From Odontocerum albicorne (lineage: Eukaryota > Arthropoda > Insecta > Trichoptera > Odontoceridae): DNA of 64,000 nt. Shown here piece by piece: positions 56,700 through 64,000 of this stretch (positions within the stretch are counted from its first letter, which is position 1; each line of letters begins with the position of its first letter). The notes under the pieces are model-generated. The model made no database searches. It was not told where the DNA came from and saw only the letters and a list, made by a program, of their open reading frames with translations. The stretch spans positions 38,001,042 through 38,065,041 of the forward strand of contig OX463847.1 of NCBI GenBank assembly GCA_949825065.1. The letters are read 5' to 3'. A program made the translations under genes and the position numbers.

Positions 56700-57720
56700 A
56701 TGTGCTCAGTGAAAATATTCTTAAAAGTATAGATTTCGCCTTATGTCAGTCAGCACTTTCTTACGGTATATCAGTTTGGGGGAATGCACCTTAGCCCAGA
56801 AACATATATTGCAGGTTTCCCAAAAATTGATTGTGAAAATAATTAGTAAACTTCCTGCCCGGTATCCCACGGCGAAGCTTTTCAGAGAGTATCAGGTCCT
56901 GAACATAGCCAATTTGCATCTCAAATCCATTCTCTAGCACTACCAATGAGAGGAAGGGAAGATGCAGACTCAGAAGAGACACATGACACGCATGGCAACT
57001 AATGAAATGTTCACCATCCCTAGAGTTAAAACCTCTTTTGCCCAAAAGCAATATGCTTATTTGGCTCCCATGACATACAATGGCGTGCCGAATTCAATAA
57101 AGGTAAAGGTAGGAAAACCATTTAGACAGTCGATCGGAGCATGGTTGTTATTGCGACAGGATTTTGAGTACTTGGGCTTTCAGGATGAATGACGTGTGGA
57201 AAAGATTTGTGTGGGCTCGTGAGTGTGGGTTTGTTCTTGTTGTTTTCAATTTTATTGTTTTTGTGTTTCTGTATGTTTTTTATTTTTATTCTTATGATTG
57301 ATTATTTTTATTCTTATATACCGTACACAATCATCTTAAGAAGAAGATGATTGTGTACGGTATATTGTAGGATGAATATTTTTAGTCTTTCTGGAGTGAT
57401 GATGTGTGAGGAGTTTAATTTCGCATGATGTTTCCAGTCGTAATTGAGTGTCACTGTTTGTTAAGTTGATGAGAACGTGCAAGGGGGTTTTGTTTTTGTG
57501 TAATCAAAAATCAAAAAGAAATATCGATTTATTTTTTCATGCTAAATATCCGCAGTGAGATACAGGCAAAATCCTAGTTTACTGGGGATACGACAAATGA
57601 AAGGCAACAAACCCAGATCCATTAAATTTGTATGTCCAAATTAAATTACCTGTTGTTTTGTTCACAAATTATGCATATTTCTTGTCATGTGTAATAATAA
57701 ATAAATAAATAAATAAAAAA
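56700..57720 (+). mobile_element. CR1/Jockey-type LINE, 3' end and UTR
   Basis: The plus strand encodes ALSYGISVWG, then LQVSQKLIVKIISKLPARYP, and after a stop APMTYNGVPNSIK. This is the C-terminal order of CR1/Jockey reverse transcriptases (YGI--WG, LQ--QK--RII, YN-LP). The 3' UTR runs from 57192 to an aataaataaataaataaa tail near 57715. The UTR is shared with 14960-15365. Stops and a frame change make it inactive. Confidence 0.75.
57316..57365. repeat. Perfect 22-bp-arm hairpin in the LINE UTR
   Basis: Arms at 57316-57337 and 57344-57365 are exact reverse complements around a 6-base loop (aagaag). The related UTR at 14960-15365 has only one arm, so the hairpin arose by a local inverted duplication in this copy. 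Confidence 0.95.
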
Positions 57721-58038
57721 AATAGGTGGCAGTATTGTTTTATTACAAATTAAAGTTTCAGCATAATTCAATTTATTGAAAAGCTTACACGTTTCTTTGT
57801 AAACCCTAAGCTTTATATAAGTCACCTAAGTAGATCTTACTCACCTGCTAAAGCTAAAGTAATGTATGGAAGCTAAATCCGAATACGTATTGAAAATGAG
57901 TGTTAAGGACAGAATTAATTATACTTGTTCGTTATTAGCTCATTTTAAACATTTACTACATTGTAATTCACTTCCGTTGTATACATTATGTATAATCTAG
58001 AAAGCTAACTGCCATATATAATTGGTTTGCAAATATAT
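57721..58038. other. No feature identified
   Basis: A/T-rich, nothing recognised. Confidence 0.45.
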
Positions 58039-58039
58039 T

Positions 58040-58890
58040 TGACCTAAAAGAACTCCGTAGCCAAATTGTTAAGACGCTTGTCTCCCAACTCGAGGGTTGC
58101 GGAATCGATTCCCATTGTAAACTAGATATTTAAAAAAAAATCCAGTTCGGTTTTGATTTAAGGCCTCTTTAACCCTTCCCTTACGGTGATAAAATTGAAA
58201 CGCGCGCTCCGGTGTTGGGTAGTGAGTACGCGATCAAAAATTAGCGATTTTAAATCGGAAAAATAAGAACATTCATAGATAATCCCCTTAATTAATTATA
58301 ATTGAAGTTAAAAATTATAATAATTGAGATTTATTTGCTGAAAACATTAAAAAAACCATCTGGCAACGCTCACGGAACGGGCGTAGATCTAGTCTCGTTG
58401 ACAGCCCAACAGCAACTGCGGCGCGGCAGGGTTGGTGGCTAGCCCGGGCGTGGCTTACACTTGCGAGGTTGAGACAATTGAGCTCCTCGCTATTCAGTGA
58501 AGTATGCAAAAGTGAGATGCAAATATAGTGTCGCGCTTCCCGCATACTCTTCACCTATCGTCAAGACCCAAGATTGAGGCACTCACAGCGTTTAAATGCG
58601 AATTTGTTTCCGATATTCACAAAATACTTACGATGTAGTCGATAAATTCTGAATATTATTAATATTATTTTTTAAATCAATACGTAAATATATTATGGAG
58701 GAATACCTAAAATCTTAACCTTGTATTTACTATATTTAAAGAGATATTGATGGTTATTAGAAGCAACGTGTAGAAGATACCCAACACAGGGAAGGAAAGG
58801 TTAACAAATTTCTAATTGGTTGGAAGAGATTTCCATATTTCCATAAGTCCACCAGGTTATATTGTATACAACGAAAGTGTAATACAATAA
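58040..58890 (+). repeat. SINE split by a TTAA element, second case
   Basis: tRNA-like head (58060-58115: ccaaattgttaagacgcttg ... ggaatcgattccc), body to aaggcctctt, TTAA element 58173-58800, then body and tail (caaatttctaattggttgga, gttatattgtatacaacgaa) to about 58890. It parallels the split SINE at 7897-8745. Confidence 0.78.
58173..58800 (-). mobile_element. piggyBac-type TTAA element, copy 3 (inverted)
   Basis: 628 bp, reverse orientation relative to copy 1, flanked by TTAA at 58169-58172 and 58801-58804. The ends are cccttcccttacggtg and the reverse complement of cctttccttccctgtg. The 79-codon minus-strand frame (58315-58554) corresponds to the one in copy 1 but shows no known domain. 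Confidence 0.82.
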
Positions 58891-58894
58891 TACA

Positions 58895-59425
58895 AACTGA
58901 AAAGGCCAACTGTGATAATCAAACTGTGGTAATATTTTTGGGTTCCATCAGATGTCATAAATAGTCCGCCGAAATCGAAGTCAAGCGCTCGAGCAACTTA
59001 TCTTGTTAAAGGATTTTTTCAATATCTTTCATATATTTATTCCACGCTTTATTTCCAACAAATTGTTTTATTCTGCACATATTCACTAAAAATAGCAAAT
59101 AAATAAGTTTCGAAAGTAAAATAAATTCAAAGCAATAAGTTGAAAGATTGTAACCAGATTGGAATTGTCTACTTGATCAATATACCATATATGAGCCAAT
59201 AAAATTGTTTTGTTTCAGAGATGTTTTTTCATGGTCTTCTTCTATGTGTTGATGCTTTTTTAAGGCAACGCATACACAAAATACAAGAGTGTATAATGCA
59301 AATCGAAAACTAAAAAAATAATTAGAGCTATTGCAAATCAACAGTGTATGTTGTGACAAGTAAACAACAATTATACACCATTGCATACCGGTTAAAACAA
59401 ATTATTATTGTTTATTTTGTTAGAC
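58895..59425. other. No feature identified
   Basis: No gene or element recognised. Confidence 0.45.
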
Positions 59426-59426
59426 T

Positions 59427-59730
59427 TATAGCGGGTTGCTTATCTTGATACGCGTGATGATCTTGATTTGTATTCAATGAATATAGACTCAGGAATGCGG
59501 ACATAAAACGATAAGTGGACAGCGGGTAAATAAATAACGAGTTTTGACAGTTGAATGAATGACAATAATAATATGTTTATTTCTCGGCGTCCGAGTAATT
59601 CATACCAATGAGTGAATACATTCGCGATACATATCTGCCTTGCTCTAGCGCATGAACTGGCGGTAGGTTAATTATTTATATTTGGAGATGGCTAGCCAAT
59701 TCGCAGACGTTGTAAATAGTAAATATTGTT
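59427..59730 (-). repeat. LTR-like dispersed repeat, copy 2
   Basis: The inverted partner of 52905-53216, at clearly less than full identity. Shared pieces include ggtaggttaattatttatat and ggactcaggaatg-like sequence. The 6.2-kb separation in opposite orientation could allow pairing or inversion. Confidence 0.6.
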
Positions 59731-60718
59731 GTTGTTCATAGTGTGTGACAATCATTGAATTCTTCATCGGTCATTGCCCCTGTATGTTTACTATCTGACA
59801 ATAATTAATTTAATTTAATTGTGTTTAACAATTCACTTATTCATTTTGACAATTATTTATTTATTTAGGTAGGTATTCCTACAGACTTTATATTTTCAAT
59901 TAAGTGGTAAGTATAATAAACACGAATATTTAAATAGTTAAAAGGCTTTATTTTAAAAAGCATATAATATGACAAGGCTATCAATCAACCTTAGGTACCC
60001 ATCACAAGTTTCATTTAGTAGAGTACCCTGCACATGAATCGATCTCTCGGTCAGGGGTTAACACTGTTACGAGTATGTGTGGACCTCCGATGTCCCTAGG
60101 GAGCTAACACAGTGATGAAATAGCATTATGGTGTAAATTATTTGTATCCAGTGAAGCTTGTCTTATCTTTTAAACCTTTTTCAAGTTATTGTTTTTTTCT
60201 GCCTATCATAAAATATTTGAACCTTTTTGGGTAACAAGTTTAAGAAATGGTACATTTTTTAACTTTTTTACTGATATATACATTTTTCGTTGCTTTTTCG
60301 AGTTTGTCAGTCTTTTCAAGGTACAAAATTGATATCAAAAAGACATGTAGCGAAGCAAAAGAACAATATTTTCTAAAATTAAAACGGCTAAACAAATTAC
60401 AATCCGTTTTTTAAATTGTTCTATCACTATTGGCAAACCATTGGTAAAATTATATAAAAAATCTCTCTGCTCGAAGAGTTTCCGGAAAAGTTGGGTAATG
60501 AGAATATATGTAAGACATAATGAGCTATTGTCAAATATATTTGCTATTGTCAAATATAAGTCACGCCTTGGATAGAATTTTTGCTAAGATGCAGTTCTTG
60601 ATTATACAAAACGCAGAGAGATCCCGTTAACTTTCACTTATGTTATCAATGTGAAAGCTGTACACACATATGGTAAGGCCTTAAGGCGAACCATAAAAAT
60701 ATAATATTATCTCCAAGT
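59731..60718. other. No feature identified
   Basis: A/T-rich; no gene recognised. Confidence 0.45.
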
Positions 60719-60724
60719 TATTCA

Positions 60725-60910
60725 CTCTAGAAATCGAGAGTAGCCCGCTAAGATGGTGTAAGGCTTATCTCTTTAGGGAGAACCTTATTGTGAATATTGG
60801 TGAAGTGATTTCTGAAGAATTCATTCCGATGAACGGTGTACCGCAGGGATCACATTTGGGACCAATATTAATTATTCACGACATATCTGTGTGTTTTGTG
60901 AGATGAGATA
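60725..60910 (+). mobile_element. LINE reverse-transcriptase fragment (Jockey-like)
   Basis: The plus strand reads WCKAYLFRENLIVNIGEV, then MNGVPQGSHLGPIL and a damaged IHDI. These are RT motifs seen in Jockey/CR1-type LINEs (GVPQGS-LGP-LF--FINDI). Only about 60 codons remain. Confidence 0.75.
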
Positions 60911-61014
60911 TTGGATAACATCTTTTTTTTGGATAACATCAATACATTTAGTTGGGTTGAAATCGTGAATAACTGTTAGCAAGTCTGAATAAATTACACT
61001 CTACAATCTATAAT

Positions 61015-61085
61015 AGGGTTAATTACCTTCGATTACACTATACATTTTGATAATTACCTTCCATTACACTATATATTTTGATAAT
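61015..61085. repeat. 33-bp direct duplication
   Basis: taattaccttcgattacact-atacattttga is repeated at once with two changes. Confidence 0.8.
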
Positions 61086-61361
61086 GTTGTTGATAAGTGT
61101 GAGAAGCGTTGAACAAGTTCTGGTAGTTTTTTTTAAATGTGCCTCGTCTTTTACAACCAATGTTGAAAATATTACTGACAATTATTTGAGAGTGTAAGTC
61201 TTTATAATAAGACAATTGAGGAAAATCTCCATGAGGAAAATCTCAAAAAAAAAAATTAGGCGTGAAAAACAATGTACGGAACATCAACATCAAACTCGAA
61301 CTTAGAAATAATTATGTCAACTATTGTGTAATACTCGTATATTACGATATCAGCGTACCTT

Positions 61362-61813
61362 AATTTAATGAGATTTGCTTTTCAAAATAGTAAATTGAAT
61401 AATAAAATAGCCCAACTTCGCACATCCTTCGGATTTCTGTTTTTCGTACTCTATCACGAAGGTTTTTGCCAGCGATACTCCTGAGTACCTTCATTTCGCT
61501 AGTTCGTAGGAGATTTTTGGTTCTGACAGTGTCGGCTGTGGACTCTATGCTGTGTGTCATTATGGGGCAGGCACAGGTCTTGTATATCCTCACCTTGCTT
61601 TGGATGTTCATATACTTGTTTTTCCAGATAGTGTTCTTTAGACATCCGGAAATAGGCCTTTTGTGATTGTTCAAGCACTTCGCCATAGAAGTCATGATTA
61701 CACATTATGCTAGCACCCAAGTATATAAATGTTGTTACTTGTTCAATTGGTGTGTCGTTGATCGCCACACTGCATCCAACTTGCTCTCTGGCTAGAGTTT
61801 TTAAATTTTCCAT
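61362..61813 (-). mobile_element. RTE-type LINE C-terminal fragment
   Basis: The minus strand carries TFIYLGASI and then, in a second frame, IYKTCACPIMTHSIESTADT, LLRTSEMKVLRSIAGKNLRD and IRRMCEV. This is the C-terminal RT order of RTE-like LINEs (F-YLG, Y---V-P-M-YG-E, E---LR-I-G). A frameshift near 61650 breaks it. Confidence 0.8.
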
Positions 61814-61902
61814 GATGCCTAAAAACTGGTTAAAAATTTATGTGTTTTTTTAATATGTATTGAGTCGATAAATTATACAAATAAATAAGTACCCATATTT
61901 TT

Positions 61903-63483
61903 TTAGGCGTAGGTCTCCTAAGTCCGTACCTACCCCATGCTTATATTATATGTATGGTAGATAGTACGTATATATGTAGGCCTCTTGAGCCCGTGCCTAC
62001 CACGTGCTTATATTATATGTATGGTAGATAGTACATATATATGTATGTAGGCCTCTTGAGCCCGTGCCTACCACGTGCTCATATTATATGTATGTTAGAT
62101 AATACATATATATTTATGTAGGCCTCTTGAGCCCGTGCCTACCACGTGCTTATATTATATGTATGGTAGATAGTACGTATATATGTAGGCCTCTTGAGCC
62201 CGTGCCTACCACGTGCTTATATTATATGTATGGTAGATAGTACGTATATATGTAGGCCTCTTGAGCCCGTGCCTACCACGTGCTTATATTATATGTATGG
62301 TAGATAGTACATATATATGTATGTAGGCCTCTTGAGCCCGTGCCTACCACGTGCTCATATTATATGTATGTTAGATAATACATATATATTTATGTAGGCC
62401 TCTTGAGCCCGTGCCTACCACGTGCTTATATTATATGTATGGTAGATAGTACGTATATATGTAGGCCTCTTGAGCCCGTGCCTACCACGTGCTTATATTA
62501 TATGTATGGTAGATAGTACGTATATATGTAGGCCTCTTGAGCCCGTGCCTACCACGTGCTTATATTATATGTATGGTAGATAGTACATATATATGTATGT
62601 AGGCCTCTTGAGCCCGTGCCTACCACGTGCTCATATTATATGTATGTTAGATAGTACATATATATTTATGTAGGCCTCTTGAGCCCGTGCCTACCACGTG
62701 CTTATATTATATGTATGGTAGATAGTACGTATATATGTAGGCCTCTTGAGCCCGTGCCTACCACGTGCTTATATTATATGTATGGTAGATAGTACGTATA
62801 TATGTAGGCCTCTTGAGCCCGTGCCTACCACGTGCTTATATTATATGTATGGTAGATAGTACATATATATGTATGTAGGCCTCTTGAGCCCGTGCCTACC
62901 ACGTGCTCATATTATATGTATGTTAGATAATACATATATATTTATGTAGGCCTCTTGAGCCCGTGCCTACCACGTGCTTATATTATATGTATGGTAGATA
63001 GTACGTATATATGTAGGCCTCTTGAGCCCGTGCCTACCACGTGCTTATATTATATGTATGGTAGATAGTACGTATATATGTAGGCCTCTTGAGCCCGTGC
63101 CTACCACGTGCTTATATTATATGTATGGTAGATAGTACATATATATGTATGTAGGCCTCTTGAGCCCGTGCCTACCACGTGCTCATATTATATGTATGTT
63201 AGATAGTACATATATATTTATGTAGGCCTCTTGAGCCCGTGCCTACCACGTGCTCATATTATAATGTATGTTAGATAGTACATATATATTTATGTAGGCC
63301 TCTTGAACCCGTGCCTACCACGTGCTTATATTATATGTATGGTAGATAGTACGTATATATGTAGGCCTCTTGAGCCCGTGCCTACCACGTGCTTATATTA
63401 TATGTATGGTAGATAGTACATATATATGTATGTAGGCCTCTTGAGCCCGTGGCCTACTATGTGCTTATGTTATATGTATATAT
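61903..63483. repeat. Satellite array with 276-bp higher-order repeat
   Basis: The basic unit is 67 or 71 bp (ggcctcttgagcccgtgcct-accacgtgcttatattatatg-tatggtagatagtacgtatatatgta), about 23 copies. Three types occur: A (67 bp, tacgtatatatg), B (71 bp, tacatatatatgtatg) and C (71 bp, gctcatatt, gttagata). They follow the order A-A-B-C. The C-type gctcatatt falls at 62077, 62353, 62629, 62905 and 63181, exactly 276 bp apart. The ends of the array are diverged. Confidence 0.96.
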
Positions 63484-63665
63484 AAATATTCTCATTTAAA
63501 AACTACGAATATTTCTTTACAGTTTAGATTAGAACAATAATTTAAATTTAAAAAATCACATGTTTTACATTGAATCTGAGTGAACGATCATAGATGTTTC
63601 ATAGAGGTTTTAAATACATATAAAAAAACATTTTTGTTTTATCACAATTTAGAGTTGAATCAAAC

Positions 63666-63906
63666 ACGTACCATTTAATATATTATTTATAGTTAAGGCA
63701 TTAACATTGTGGAGGTTTAAAGACATTGTAATTTGTTTTATCAAACACTGTTTATTCCACTTTATGCAATGGTATAACCCTACTGGTTTCAAGGTCACCT
63801 CATAATCATTGTGCTCCCCTGATGATGAGGTGAAAGCCTTGAAACCGGTAGGGTTATACAGTTACAAAAAGGGGAATACACAGTGTTTGATAAAACAAAT
63901 TACAAC
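63666..63906 (-). repeat. Foldback-repeat family, copy 3 (long hairpin)
   Basis: Inverted arms attgtaatttgttttatcaa (63725-63751) and its complement (63880-63905) continue inward through tataaccctactggtttcaagg and ccttgaaaccggtagggttata. Nearly the whole 181 bp can fold on itself. The outer flank (tatttatagttaaggcatta) is on the left, so it is inverted relative to copies 1 and 2. The loop side has ctgatgatgaggtgaaagcc. Confidence 0.88.
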
Positions 63907-64000
63907 GTATCATTTATGAATATGCAAAACAATGTAAACAAAGAAAATTTGAATTCTACTAACAAAGGTAACGGTACAAAAGTAAATTTTCTTTAAAATA

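Overview
The window is eukaryotic, A+T-rich, intergenic DNA, most likely from an insect. I infer this from the mobile-element mix: mariner elements of the DD34D class, TTAA-flanked piggyBac-type non-autonomous elements, a pogo-like element, RTE-type and CR1/Jockey-type LINE remnants, tRNA-derived SINEs and a Ty3/gypsy element primed by tRNA-Lys. I found no host protein-coding gene, no rRNA or free-standing tRNA gene and no CRISPR array. Nearly all long open frames belong to transposons or to tandem repeats whose unit length is a multiple of three.

Layout. 1-10 kb: LINE and SINE debris, a 116-bp tandem array (3318-4236), a decayed mariner (5348-6413), a SINE split by a TTAA element (7897-8745), and a second broken mariner (9214-10371). 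10-21 kb: two long foldback palindromes (10741-10897, 12323-12560), LINE pieces on both strands, a 632-bp TTAA element (17445-18076), a 42-bp minisatellite and SINE copies. 21.8-23.1 kb: a full-length mariner with an uninterrupted 339-codon transposase and all catalytic aspartates. 23.6-38.5 kb: minisatellites (112, 15, 42 and 59 bp units) alternating with LINE/SINE fragments. 38.5-39.6 kb: a deleted pogo-like element carrying a nested palindromic MITE.

41.56-52.87 kb: the dominant feature, a young Ty3/gypsy retrotransposon. It has a 1228-bp 5' LTR, a tRNA-Lys primer binding site, gag, a -1 frameshift signal (A AAA AAC heptamer plus a 9-bp stem), an intact pol (protease, RT, RNase H, integrase), an unusually long 4.2-kb non-coding tail and a 3' LTR missing its last 225 bp. 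The shared LTR sequence differs at only three positions that I could see. The element sits inside a TTAA element that already carries a second nested TTAA element.

52.9-64 kb: an LTR-like repeat present as an inverted pair, a 44-bp array, LINE remnants, a second SINE split by a TTAA element at the same internal site as the first, a 1.5-kb satellite with a 276-bp higher-order period (61903-63483), and a foldback repeat that also occurs near 27.7 and 55.3 kb.

The elements form a nested history. SINEs share their 3' tail with a CR1/Jockey-type LINE that probably mobilises them. TTAA elements entered SINEs, and the gypsy element entered a TTAA element.
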